From contig CAWABU010000002.1 of NCBI GenBank assembly GCA_963780345.1, forward strand, positions 496,001 to 560,000: 64,000 bases of DNA, in the 5' to 3' direction. The stretch is from PALSA-693 sp963780345. Its GTDB lineage: Bacteria; Actinomycetota; Acidimicrobiia; Acidimicrobiales; Palsa-688. The notes below the pieces were generated by a model. It worked only from the letters and a program-made list of their open reading frames with translations. It had not been told where the DNA came from and did not search any database. The translations under genes were made by a program, and so were the position numbers. How positions within the stretch are numbered: position 1 is the stretch's first letter; each line of letters begins with the position of its first letter. Positions 11,442-19,463 of this stretch are shown piece after piece.

Positions 11442-12026
11442 TTACAAGTTACCGGCTGCGCGTATCCCTCGGGCCAGATCGGAAGTCAGGTGCCCAACGA
11501 CCAGCTCGGGAGCCAGGTCGCCCAGGGGGACCAGGACGAAGCCCCGATCCCACATGCGGGGATGGGGGACGATCAGATCCGGCTCCGCGACCTGCTCGTC
11601 ACCGACGAGGAGCACGTCGACGTCGAGGGTGCGGGGGCCCCAGCGCTCGACGCGGAGACGCTGGGCGGCGGTCTCGGCGGCCTGGGCCAGGACGAGGAGC
11701 TCGCGGGGGGTGCGGGAGGTCCACAGCTCGACCACGCCGTTGAGGTACGCGCCCTGGCCGGGAGGCCCCCCGATGGGGTCGGTCTCGTACACGGGGGAAA
11801 CGGCCGAGACGTCCGGCAGCTGAGCCACCGCATCTCTCAAATAGGCGCGCCGGTCGCCGAGGTTGGACCCCAGTCCGAGGAACGCCCGCACCGGCTGGCG
11901 GGGGGTCAGCCGCTCCTGAAGGGCGCTCTCGGCGGTTGGGGGGACGGCCTGTGACCGCCGGGGAGCCGGCATCTGGGGCCGCCGGGGTGCTGGAGCCTGC
12001 CCCTGGGGACGTCGGGGGGGCGGCAC
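11442..12026 (-). CDS. folK: 2-amino-4-hydroxy-6-hydroxymethyldihydropteridine diphosphokinase (HPPK)
   Basis: Transfers pyrophosphate from ATP to the pterin just before dihydropteroate synthase. The HPPK core starts near residue 47 (VRAFLGLGSNLGDRRAYL) and contains the pterin-binding PVYETDPIGGPPGQGAYLN and the metal-binding WGPRTLDVDVLLVG ... LIVPHPRMWDRGFVL. The first 45 residues are Pro/Arg/Ala-rich (repeats of APRRPQ type) and unlike the family, so the true start may lie further in. It begins five bases after the folB stop. Confidence 0.94.
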   Translation of the reverse strand: MPPPRRPQGQAPAPRRPQMPAPRRSQAVPPTAESALQERLTPRQPVRAFLGLGSNLGDRRAYLRDAVAQLPDVSAVSPVYETDPIGGPPGQGAYLNGVVELWTSRTPRELLVLAQAAETAAQRLRVERWGPRTLDVDVLLVGDEQVAEPDLIVPHPRMWDRGFVLVPLGDLAPELVVGHLTSDLARGIRAAGNL

Positions 12027-12031
12027 AGCCG

Positions 12032-12649
12032 TCAGGGTGTCGGCCGGCCGGATGGAGCCGAAGGATCGGCCCCGCCAGGCCTACCGGCCGGGGAAGAGGA
12101 CCTGGGCGGGGTGGCGCCGCTACGGGTCGAGCCGGCCGCGCCGCGCCGCGACGTGCGGGCCGCGCCGCTGCGGGTCGACGAACCGGGCAGGGTGGCGAGC
12201 CCGGCCCGGGCCGACGGATCGGTTCGGTTGTCCGCGTCCGCACCCTGGGCGGCGACCACGCGGCGGATGGTCACGCCGGCGGAGCGCAGGTCGGAAGGGA
12301 CCGGGGGCCGGGTCTTGCGGACGCTGACGGTCACCGCCGTGGCGTGGGGCGCCCCGCTGGCCAGCGCCGCGGCGGCAAGCCGTTCGGCGAGATGCTCGAG
12401 CAGCTCGACGTGGGGCCCCGCAACCACCGCAGCGATGGCCTCGGTGACCGACCCGTAGTCGACCGTGTCAGCCAGGCGGTCGGACTGGCCGGCGGGCCGG
12501 AGATCGAGCTCCAGATCCAGGTCCACCTCGAACGGCTGGGCCCGCTCCTGCTCTTCGGGCAAGGCGCCGTGGGCCCCGAGCACCCGCAGGCCTCTGAGCT
12601 CGATTCGATCGGGTTGCCCAGAGTCGGGCGCCGCCTCCGGGCGGTTCAT
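12032..12649 (-). CDS. folB: Dihydroneopterin aldolase with long low-complexity C-terminal tail
   Basis: FolB converts dihydroneopterin to the hydroxymethyl pterin used by FolK. I start it at ATG 12649. Residues 15-125 form the aldolase (RIELRGLRVLGAHGALPEEQERAQPFEVDLDLE; VDYGSVTEAI; LLEHLAERLAAAAL; VTVSVRKTRPPVPSDL), with the conserved Glu and the terminal Lys of the active site. The protein continues for about 80 residues of Ser/Arg/Gly/Pro-rich sequence, unusual for a family of about 120 residues. The open frame upstream to 13672 overlaps other genes and is rejected. Confidence 0.9.
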   Translation of the reverse strand: MNRPEAAPDSGQPDRIELRGLRVLGAHGALPEEQERAQPFEVDLDLELDLRPAGQSDRLADTVDYGSVTEAIAAVVAGPHVELLEHLAERLAAAALASGAPHATAVTVSVRKTRPPVPSDLRSAGVTIRRVVAAQGADADNRTDPSARAGLATLPGSSTRSGAARTSRRGAAGSTRSGATPPRSSSPAGRPGGADPSAPSGRPTP

Positions 12650-12666
12650 CCAGGTCCCGGGGTCAT

Positions 12667-13191
12667 CTAGGTCCCGAGGGGCTCGGTGGCGTGCCCACCC
12701 AGGCTCGGCGCCAGGGCGACCAGCTCGCGGCCCGACGGCCCCATCTGGCGGCCGAGGATCCTCTCGACCACGGCGATGGCCTGCGGTCCGCTCGGCACCA
12801 TCCCGGACCAGCGGAGATACCCGGCGACCACGCCCATCAGGCGGTCGCCCAGCTCCTCCTGGTGCAGCAGGATCCGTTCGCCGTCGGCGAGCCAATCCTT
12901 GAGGCGGGCGTAGAGGTCCGCCAGTACCACCGCGGGATCGTCGTGGGGGCCGAAAGGGACATGGCTCCAGGTCACACCCATTTCGTCGTAGGCGTGCAGG
13001 TTGTGGGGAGAGGGAAGGAGCGACACCACCCGGGTGAACTCTTCCCCGCGAAGCCACAGGATTTCCTCCTGCCGGCGAACCTTGCGGTGGTTGCGGGCGT
13101 AGCCGCCCGGGCGCTCGCTGACCGCCAGGTGGCCCTTGATGATCCAGGCGAAGAATCGGGGCGTGATGCCGCGTGCCCACTTGCCCTTCAT
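12667..13191 (-). CDS. Dual-specificity-phosphatase-like protein lacking catalytic Cys
   Basis: This 174-residue protein reads like an atypical dual-specificity/tyrosine phosphatase: FTRVVSLLPSPHNL, then MGVTWSHVPFGPHDD (where the general acid Asp sits), then a P-loop position ILLHQEELGDRLMGVVAGY. The canonical HC-x5-R signature is here HQ-x5-R: His and Arg are in register, but the nucleophilic Cys is Gln. It is therefore probably a non-catalytic phosphate or nucleotide binder. The ATG overlaps the folP stop (ATGA), so it is translated with the folate enzymes. The function is unknown; the fold assignment is by motif only. Confidence 0.7.
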   Translation of the reverse strand: MKGKWARGITPRFFAWIIKGHLAVSERPGGYARNHRKVRRQEEILWLRGEEFTRVVSLLPSPHNLHAYDEMGVTWSHVPFGPHDDPAVVLADLYARLKDWLADGERILLHQEELGDRLMGVVAGYLRWSGMVPSGPQAIAVVERILGRQMGPSGRELVALAPSLGGHATEPLGT

Positions 13192-14111
13192 CGGCGAGGA
13201 CCTCCCGGAGCGGATGCGACGAATCTGTTGATCGACGGGGGGTTTGAGCCGGTGATCGCCGGGGCGGGCGGGTCCGGGGCGACGGGGCGTGAGGGGCCGC
13301 CGGCGGGGGCCGTCGAAGCGCCCTGCTCCGCCGATTCCGCCGGAGGAGTCGGGTCGGCCAGGCGGACCGCTTGGACCGCCGCGGCCACGTCGTGGACCCG
13401 GACGATATCGACGCCCTGGAGAACGGCCCAGGCGGTGGTGGCGATGCTGGCCTCGAAGCGGTCGAGCGGCGAGGCGGGAGTTCCGTCCGGTTGGGGTGCC
13501 AGCCGGCCGAGGAAGGACTTCCGGCTGGCTCCGATGACGACCGGGAACCCGGATCCGACCAGGGCATCGACGTGGCGAAGGAGCAACAGGTTGTGGTGTC
13601 CGGTCTTGCCGAACCCGATGCCGGGATCAATCCACACTTCGGGAACGCCCGCCGCCCTCGCCCGGATGGCACGGGCCACGAGATAGTCGCGGACCTCGGC
13701 GACGACGTCGTCGTAGCGGGCGTACGACTGCATCACGGAGGGGTCCGCCGGCATGTGCATGGCGATCCAGCCGGCGCCGAGGTCCGCGGCGACGGGCCAG
13801 AGGGTGGCGGAGACATCGTTGATGATGGTGGCGCCCGCGCTGACGGCTGCCTTTGCCACCGCCACCTGGCGCGTGTCAATCGACAACCGGACCCCGCTCG
13901 CCGCCAGCGCTTCGATGACCGGTAGCACCCGGCGGAGTTCCTCCGCCTCGGCCACGGCCTCGGCGCCCGGCCGGGTCGATTCGCCGCCGACGTCCAGGAC
14001 GTCCGCGCCCTCTTCTATCAGGCGCTGACCGTGTCCGATCGCGGCGGTGAGGTCAAACCACTGGCCCCCGTCCGAAAACGAGTCAGGCGTCACATTGAGC
14101 ACGCCCATCAC
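13188..14111 (-). CDS. folP: Dihydropteroate synthase
   Basis: Joins p-aminobenzoate to the pterin pyrophosphate; the target of sulfonamides. Signature VMGVLNVTPDSFSDGG begins at the start, followed by GADVLDVGGESTRPGAE, INDVSA, MQSY, WIDPGIGFGKT and VIGASRKSFLG. I choose GTG 14111 (ATG 14108 is equally possible) because a GGAGG lies eight bases upstream; the longer frame to 14210 adds basic noise. After the TIM barrel (ending VHDVAAAVQAVRLA) comes a tail of about 55 residues rich in Pro/Ala/Ser. A gap of about 200 bases separates it from folE. Confidence 0.95.
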   Translation of the reverse strand: MMGVLNVTPDSFSDGGQWFDLTAAIGHGQRLIEEGADVLDVGGESTRPGAEAVAEAEELRRVLPVIEALAASGVRLSIDTRQVAVAKAAVSAGATIINDVSATLWPVAADLGAGWIAMHMPADPSVMQSYARYDDVVAEVRDYLVARAIRARAAGVPEVWIDPGIGFGKTGHHNLLLLRHVDALVGSGFPVVIGASRKSFLGRLAPQPDGTPASPLDRFEASIATTAWAVLQGVDIVRVHDVAAAVQAVRLADPTPPAESAEQGASTAPAGGPSRPVAPDPPAPAITGSNPPSINRFVASAPGGPRR

Positions 14112-14310
14112 GAGGGTCACCTCCGGTAGGGTACCGGCCCCGACCGGCCCGGCGCAGCGTCGTCGGGGCCGGGGTGTGCGCCGGCATGGGTTCCTTCGGC
14201 CGCACCTCACTCAAATGATTTTTGACGTATTTATGTCGTAGGGCGCGAGTTTTCCTGCAAATCCGTTGGCCCGGTCGGCGCGAACACCGGCTCGCACCTC
14301 TGATCGGTGA

Positions 14311-14973
14311 TCAGCGGCCGTGGATGAAGCTCATGGCCTCGCTACGGGCCGCCACGCTGTCTCGCATGAGACCGCGCACCGCGGAGGTGACCGTGAGCGC
14401 GCCGGGCTTTCGCACACCCCGCATGGACATGCACAGGTGTTCGGCCTCGACGACGACCAGTACGCCGCGGGGGGCTAGTACGGCCTCGATGGAGTCGGCC
14501 ACCTGGGTGGTCAGGCGCTCCTGGACCTGGGGGCGGCGGGAGAAGCCGTCGACCAGGCGAGCCAGCTTGGACAGGCCGGTGATGCGGCCGTCCTCGTTGG
14601 GGATGTAGGCCACGTGGGCCCGTCCGAACCACGGGACCAGATGGTGCTCGCACATGCTGTACACGGGGATGTCCTTGACCATGACCATCTCGTCGTGGTC
14701 CGCCTCGAAGACCACCGAGAGGTGCTGGCCGGGATCTTCGTGCAGCCCGGAGAAGATCTCTTCGTACATCTTGGCCACCCGGCGGGGCGTGGCCACGAGA
14801 CCGTCGCGGTCGGGATCCTCGCCAATCGCCAGCAGGATCTCCCGCACGGCCCGCTCGACGCGCGGGATGTCAACGTTGGGTTGCCCCGATGGGTGCTCGT
14901 CGCCGACCAGTTCGAAGACCCCGGCTCCAGAAGCGTCGCCGTCGCGGTCCGGATGGTTGGCCAGGTTGGTCAT
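14311..14973 (-). CDS. folE: GTP cyclohydrolase I
   Basis: First step of folate synthesis, GTP to dihydroneopterin triphosphate. The 220 residues contain the zinc ligands in VYSMCEHHLVPW and in AEHLCMSMRGV, plus the conserved LATPRRVAKMYEE-type helix (LVATPRRVAKMYEEIFSG). The first 35 residues are variable, as usual. It precedes folP on the same strand. Between folE and hpt, 177 bases contain no gene; ftsH, often placed there in relatives, is missing. Confidence 0.97.
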   Translation of the reverse strand: MTNLANHPDRDGDASGAGVFELVGDEHPSGQPNVDIPRVERAVREILLAIGEDPDRDGLVATPRRVAKMYEEIFSGLHEDPGQHLSVVFEADHDEMVMVKDIPVYSMCEHHLVPWFGRAHVAYIPNEDGRITGLSKLARLVDGFSRRPQVQERLTTQVADSIEAVLAPRGVLVVVEAEHLCMSMRGVRKPGALTVTSAVRGLMRDSVAARSEAMSFIHGR

Positions 14974-15150
14974 GGTTGAAGGGGCTCCGGTCGCGGTCGT
15001 GAACGGCGGGTGGGCATTGTCTCCTCTGTCGCGGTTACGGTCGGGTCGGGCGGAGGGGTATCGGGTGGGCCCGGCCGGCCCCCGGATCGAGGGCTGGTGC
15101 CAGACGCCGAGCCAGCCCCGGAGACGCGGTGGAACGGCGGAGGATCTTCT

Positions 15151-15783
15151 TCATGTGGCCGTCAGGGTAGCCCCGGCCTGCGGCTGACCAGGGTCCTTGT
15201 AGACGGCCACGAACGGCAGGTTGCGGTAACGCTCCGCGGCGTCGAGCCCATAGCCGACGACGAACTCCGGTGGGATCCGGAAGCCCTCGTAGGCCAGGTC
15301 GAGGTCCACCGACTGCAGCCCGTCCTTGACCAGCAGGGCGACGACCTGCAACGACGCCGGCTGGCGGGCGGCCAGATTCCGGCGCAGATAGGACAGGGTC
15401 AGACCGGAGTCGACGATGTCTTCGACGATGAGCACGTGACGCCCGGTCAGGTCGAGATCCAGGTCTTTGAGGATCCGCACCACCCCGCTGGTGTGGGTGG
15501 CACTGCCGTAGGACGAGACGGCCATGAAGTCGATCTCGACGGGGAGATCGATGGCGCGGGCCAGATCGGACAGGAAGAAGCAGGCCCCTTTGAGCACGCC
15601 GACCAGCAGCGGCGGACGACCGGCATAGTCGGCGGTGATCTGGGCGCCGAGGTCGCGAACCCGGCGTTGGAGGTCCGTCTGGGAGACCACCACGTCGCCG
15701 AGAGCGGGGTCGACGGCCGGGGGTGGATCACCCGACCCGGCAAGGGGACAGCTGGAATCGGTCGCCGTCCCGGGCTGGGTCAT
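15151..15783 (-). CDS. hpt: Hypoxanthine phosphoribosyltransferase
   Basis: Salvages hypoxanthine and guanine to IMP and GMP. From ATG 15783 it is 210 residues: a variable 40-residue lead, then PLLVGVLKGACFFLSDLARAI, the PRPP-binding VLIVEDIVDSGLTLSYL and VGYGLDAAERYRNLPFVAVY. It starts 11 bases after the tilS stop, the common tilS-hpt pairing. A longer frame to 15861 would overlap tilS and is not needed. Confidence 0.95.
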   Translation of the reverse strand: MTQPGTATDSSCPLAGSGDPPPAVDPALGDVVVSQTDLQRRVRDLGAQITADYAGRPPLLVGVLKGACFFLSDLARAIDLPVEIDFMAVSSYGSATHTSGVVRILKDLDLDLTGRHVLIVEDIVDSGLTLSYLRRNLAARQPASLQVVALLVKDGLQSVDLDLAYEGFRIPPEFVVGYGLDAAERYRNLPFVAVYKDPGQPQAGATLTAT

Positions 15784-15794
15784 GGATGGCGACC

Positions 15795-17045
15795 CTATCG
15801 CCCGACGACCCGGAGGCGCCCGGCGTGGCGTTCGACGCGGCGTCCCCCGGTCAGTTCGCATGCCCGGACGGCCCCGCCGGCAACCGCGAGCACGCGTGCC
15901 ACCTCGTCCGCGGTGGGGGGATGGAGCTCGGCGTCGAAGGTGGCATCACCCCGGAGCCAGCGGCGCACGGCCCGGCGGGCCAGGGGACGGGGCGCGGCGG
16001 CCAGCTGGCGAGCGTCGGTGGGGTCGATCTCCACCGCGAGGGTCTCGAGCAGCCCGGCGTCGTCGCCGAGCAACCCGGCCTGGCGGGCCAACACCGGCAC
16101 CAGATCGCGGCCGGCGACTTCACCGAGCATGGGTAGCACCTGGTGGCGGACCCGGTTGCGGCGGAAGCGAAGATCACGGTTGCTCGGGTCGTCGATCGGG
16201 ACGAGACCCTCGGCTGCGCACAGGGCGGCCGTCTCCGAGCGCCGCAGACCGAGCATCGGCCGAACCGGACCCGCCGGGAAGGCGCTGGTGTCGGGTGGGT
16301 CGGGTGGGTCCGGACGGCCGGACCGGTCAGGGAACCCGTCCGCCACGGCCGGTCCGTCGGTCCAACTCCACCTCATGCCCGAGAGGCCATCGAGGCCCGC
16401 GCCGCGCAGCATGGCGAGCAGCACCGTCTCCGCCTGGTCGTCCATGGTGTGCCCGGTCAGGACGCCCCCCGGAAGGACCCGGTAGCGAGCCTGACGGGCC
16501 CGGGCTTCCAGGTCGGGTCCGGATGGAACCCGTACTGATCGGGCCTCGAAGCCGGCGCCGTAGCCCGCCGCGGCCGCAGCCACGACGTGGGCCTCGCGGT
16601 CCGATCCGGCCCGCAGGCCATGGTCGACGTGAACGGCCAGCACATCCAGGCCCGCCCGGGTCGCCAGGACCAGCAGGGCCAGGGAGTCGGCGCCCCCGGA
16701 GACGGCCAGAACAGCAGGCCCGCCGGGAAGGGAGGGGAACTGGCAGCGCTCGAGCAGAGCGTCAGCGAGGTTCTGACCAGATCGCCGGGCGGCGGTCCTG
16801 GCGGCCCGCCCAATCGCCGTGGAGCCAGTCGCGGCAGGGCCAGTTGCCGTGGGGCGAGCAATGGCATCGCGGGCCGGACCGTTCGCTCCCCCCCGGAGGC
16901 CGGCGAAGTGGCGACCAGGCGTCCCATTTAACCGAGCGAGACGGCCCCCGACCCGTTCCCCGGGACGATCCCTGCCCCCGCGGCCGCCCCGGCCCGGGCG
17001 ATCCAGCCAGCCGGGGCCCGGATCTCCGACCAGGTGGGGAGCCAC
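15795..17045 (-). CDS. tilS: tRNA(Ile)-lysidine synthetase, start uncertain
   Basis: Modifies C34 of tRNA-Ile(CAU) to lysidine, which is essential for decoding AUA. The ATP pyrophosphatase loop AVSGGADSLALLVLA, VHVDHGLRAGSDREA and TGHTMDDQAETVLLAMLRGAGLDGLSGMR are clear, as is the RFRRNRVRHQVLPML region. The core is about 325 residues, as in actinobacteria. There is no ATG, GTG or TTG in this frame between the end of the upstream gene and the P-loop; the nearest is GTG 17045, 118 bases inside the metalloprotease gene, giving about 90 residues of Pro/Arg/Gly-rich lead. A start on a rare codon or an indel near 16,800-16,930 are alternatives. Confidence 0.85.
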   Translation of the reverse strand: MAPHLVGDPGPGWLDRPGRGGRGGRDRPGERVGGRLARLNGTPGRHFAGLRGGANGPARDAIARPTATGPAATGSTAIGRAARTAARRSGQNLADALLERCQFPSLPGGPAVLAVSGGADSLALLVLATRAGLDVLAVHVDHGLRAGSDREAHVVAAAAAGYGAGFEARSVRVPSGPDLEARARQARYRVLPGGVLTGHTMDDQAETVLLAMLRGAGLDGLSGMRWSWTDGPAVADGFPDRSGRPDPPDPPDTSAFPAGPVRPMLGLRRSETAALCAAEGLVPIDDPSNRDLRFRRNRVRHQVLPMLGEVAGRDLVPVLARQAGLLGDDAGLLETLAVEIDPTDARQLAAAPRPLARRAVRRWLRGDATFDAELHPPTADEVARVLAVAGGAVRACELTGGRRVERHAGRLRVVGR

Positions 17046-18049
17046 TCCGGGCCGTCCCAGACCTTGGCCAGCAGGTCCGGCCCGCCGGCCTGTTCGACCG
17101 CTTCAATAAAACGTTCCCCCTGCTCGTACTGCTGCATCTTGGCATCCAGTCCGACCAGAACGCTCACGACCTTGGCCAGGCCGCGCTGGCGTCGCCGCTC
17201 CTTGAGAACCTGGCTGAACCACGCGGCATTGGGGACCCGGTCCGCTCCGGCCCGATCCATGGTGATGTCGCCATGGCCCTCCAGCAGGCTCATCAGGCCG
17301 CCGATCTCCTGGATGGCGGCGTGCTGCTCGGGCCCGGCGATCAAGGTCAGCAGCCCACCTTCGTCCAGCGGATTGCGCCCGGCCCGGATCTCCTCCATCG
17401 AGCGGCGTAAGGCAGCCAGAAAGACCTTCGGGTCGGGATCCACTCCGGCGAGCGTCCGCTCGACCAGACCGAGGAAATGATCCCGCATCCACGGCACGCC
17501 GGTGAACTGGGCCCGGTGAGTCACCTCGTGCAGGGCCAGCCACAGCCGGAACTCCCGGGCCGGGAAACCGTAGCGGCGCTCGACCGCAAGTACGTTGGGG
17601 CCGACGTAGTAGACGATGTCCTGTTCTTCCGGGGACTCGTCTTCGATCAGAAGCTGGTCGTATTGGCCGAGCACCCGGGTGGACATCCAGCCGAGCAGGA
17701 GGCCGATCTGGGCGCCGGTGAACTGGCGCGACAGCGACGCCGGCAGCAGGGACCAGGCCCCGCTGCGGTCCATCTGCGCCCCCAACTTGTCGGTCACCGG
17801 CCGGAGCAGGCGCTGAAACGACGCCACGTTGGCCTGCACCCATTGCGGCCGGTCGGCCACCCGGGCCCGGGCCCGGCCCGTGAGCGACCGGAGGCCGGTC
17901 TCTTCCGTGACCAGCTCTTCCGCTTCCGCCGTAAGCTCGTTGAACTCGACCTCGAGCAGCTGCCGCTCGTACGGGGTCATTGTCTCGCGGTGACGGGCGA
18001 CCCGCGTCGCCACGTCGGTCGCGGTGTCCCAGGAGATGAGCTCAGCCAT
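16928..18049 (-). CDS. DUF2342-type zinc-dependent metalloprotease
   Basis: A 373-residue actinobacterial protein of the DUF2342 family (sometimes labelled coenzyme F420 biosynthesis-associated), predicted to be a zincin. The metal site HEVTH occurs in FRLWLALHEVTHRAQFTGVPW, and a downstream Glu-rich stretch (LLEGHGDITMDRAG) would give the third ligand. Other family marks are LLGWMSTRVLGQYD and YYVGPNVLAVERRYGFP. No signal peptide is visible. It lies immediately upstream of tilS in many actinobacteria, as here. Its substrate is not known. Confidence 0.9.
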   Translation of the reverse strand: MAELISWDTATDVATRVARHRETMTPYERQLLEVEFNELTAEAEELVTEETGLRSLTGRARARVADRPQWVQANVASFQRLLRPVTDKLGAQMDRSGAWSLLPASLSRQFTGAQIGLLLGWMSTRVLGQYDQLLIEDESPEEQDIVYYVGPNVLAVERRYGFPAREFRLWLALHEVTHRAQFTGVPWMRDHFLGLVERTLAGVDPDPKVFLAALRRSMEEIRAGRNPLDEGGLLTLIAGPEQHAAIQEIGGLMSLLEGHGDITMDRAGADRVPNAAWFSQVLKERRRQRGLAKVVSVLVGLDAKMQQYEQGERFIEAVEQAGGPDLLAKVWDGPEWLPTWSEIRAPAGWIARAGAAAGAGIVPGNGSGAVSLG

Positions 18050-18142
18050 CGATTTGCCCAGCCATGCTGCATGGTATCTGGAGGGCGATAGCTTGCGGCC
18101 CAGGCCCGGGCCGCGCCGAGCGGGTGCCGCCCAACCGGCGGG

Positions 18143-18331
18143 TCAGGCTATCTTCCGGCCGCGCGTGCGGGGTATGGCCATGGGCTCGTGTTGGTAGCAG
18201 TACTTGCCGTTGTTGTACATGGACAGTTTGGTCTCGCAGCCTGGCTCGCGGCACGTGCGGTCCTTGCCGAACGACTTCGATGGCCGCTCGCTGCCGCTCA
18301 GGGTGTGTCCTCCGAGAGATCGCTCGCTCAT
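18143..18331 (-). CDS. Small Cys/His-rich protein, likely zinc-binding
   Basis: A 62-residue protein with CREPGCETKLSMYN then KYCYQHEPM: a C-x4-C ... C-x2-H spacing that suits one zinc ion. It ends in a basic tail (RTRGRKIA). A good Shine-Dalgarno (GGAAGGA, four bases before ATG) supports translation. It lies between rsrA and the metalloprotease on the same strand. I do not know its function; the arrangement recalls small conserved actinobacterial proteins with a single zinc knuckle. Confidence 0.65.
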   Translation of the reverse strand: MSERSLGGHTLSGSERPSKSFGKDRTCREPGCETKLSMYNNGKYCYQHEPMAIPRTRGRKIA

Positions 18332-18388
18332 TTCATCCTTCCCAACGCTTCCGAGTGCCGCGGGATTCCATGGCCCTACGCGTATTTC

Positions 18389-18691
18389 CTATACGTGTTT
18401 TCCCGGCGTGTCGGATGCCTGCGAAGCCTCATAGATCACGGCCGCGATGCGCTGGCGCAGTCCGTCGGGGACCTGATCCCGGCAACATCGGGCCACCACG
18501 ATCTTGAGCTCGGCTTCGAAGTCGAAGGCCTCAAGGCAGGGTGAGCACTCGTTGAGGTGGCGCTGGATGACGGCCCGGCGGTCAGGTGTGAGCTCTCCAT
18601 CGAGGAAGTGATACAGGGTCCGCAGCGCCTGCTCGCAGTCCTCGCCGCCCAGCCAATCATCCATATGGGGGTCGTCTAACTGTCCGTCCAT
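18389..18691 (-). CDS. rsrA: RsrA-type zinc anti-sigma factor
   Basis: Redox-sensing anti-sigma factor of the ZAS family, which releases its sigma factor when thiols oxidise. The core motif H-x3-C-x2-C is present (HLNECSPC), with an upstream Cys (GGEDCEQALRTLYHFLDGEL) and the CC pair (VARCCRDQ) also found in Streptomyces RsrA. The gene follows sigR by 53 bases on the same strand. An alternative start is ATG 18664 (MDDWLGG), 91 residues, which matches the family better. It is expected to bind the SigR-like protein encoded next to it. Confidence 0.88.
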   Translation of the reverse strand: MDGQLDDPHMDDWLGGEDCEQALRTLYHFLDGELTPDRRAVIQRHLNECSPCLEAFDFEAELKIVVARCCRDQVPDGLRQRIAAVIYEASQASDTPGKHV

Positions 18692-18744
18692 CCCGGTGCC
18701 CTGGTCGATGCGATCTTGGTCGGTGCGTTTTTGGTCGATGCGTT

Positions 18745-19326
18745 CTAGGTTGGGGCTTCGACGCTTGGCGCTACCAAGCCCCGCTGCATACCAAAATCGT
18801 GCAACGTCTTCTGCAGCGCCTTTCTTCCGCGGTGCAGCCTGCTCATCACGGTACCGATCGGGATGTCGAGGATCTCGGCGATCTCTTTGTAGGAGAAACC
18901 CTCGACGTCGGCGAGCAGCACGGCCATCCGAAATTGCTCCGGCAGGGCCTCCACCGCGGCCTTGACCTCGCCCTCCGTGAAGTGCTCCAGGACCTCCTCC
19001 TCGGCACTGCGGCCGGCGCTCACCGCCTCCAGACCACCGAGACGACGATAGAGATAGAGGTCCTCAACGTCGTCGATATCGGTCTGCTCAGGGCGGCGCT
19101 TGCGCGCCCGGTAGGAGTTGATGAACGTGTTGGTCAGTATCCGGTACAGCCAGGCCTTGAGGTTCGTCCCCTCCTTGAACGACCCAAATGCCCGATACGC
19201 CTTGAGGTAGGTCTCCTGGACCAGGTCCTCGGCGTCCGAGGGACTCCGTGTCATGCGCAAGGCCGCGCTGTACAGCGACCCCATGTACTCCATTGCCAGA
19301 TCCGCGAACTGGGCCTGATCGGCCAT
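18745..19326 (-). CDS. sigR: ECF sigma factor, SigR/SigH family
   Basis: Group 4 sigma factor for thiol-oxidative and heat stress. From ATG 19326 it is 193 residues: region 2 (YSAALRMTRSPSDAEDLVQETYLKAYRAF, then FKEGTNLKAWLYRILTNTFIN) and region 4 (EALPEQFRMAVLLADVEGFSYKEIAEILDIPIGTVMSRLHRGRKAL), both typical of SigR. The frame open to 19467 adds nothing conserved. With rsrA downstream it forms the standard autoregulated pair. I looked for a SigR-type promoter (GGAAT-N18-GTT) upstream and saw none that is convincing. Confidence 0.93.
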   Translation of the reverse strand: MADQAQFADLAMEYMGSLYSAALRMTRSPSDAEDLVQETYLKAYRAFGSFKEGTNLKAWLYRILTNTFINSYRARKRRPEQTDIDDVEDLYLYRRLGGLEAVSAGRSAEEEVLEHFTEGEVKAAVEALPEQFRMAVLLADVEGFSYKEIAEILDIPIGTVMSRLHRGRKALQKTLHDFGMQRGLVAPSVEAPT

Positions 19327-19463
19327 GCGGCCAACCCTACCGTGGGCCTGTGACCACCTCGGGTCACCGCGGCACGCACGCCCCAGCGGCTGGTGCCGTA
19401 CCTTTTGAGGCCACTCATACCGGGATCGTGGGCGTCCCCTCGAGCGGGAAGGAGAAGGAGCAG

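Noticed and set aside
12650..13672. Upstream extension of the folB frame
   Set aside because: It overlaps the phosphatase-like gene and folP and is Arg/Pro/Ser-rich; the aldolase begins just after ATG 12649.
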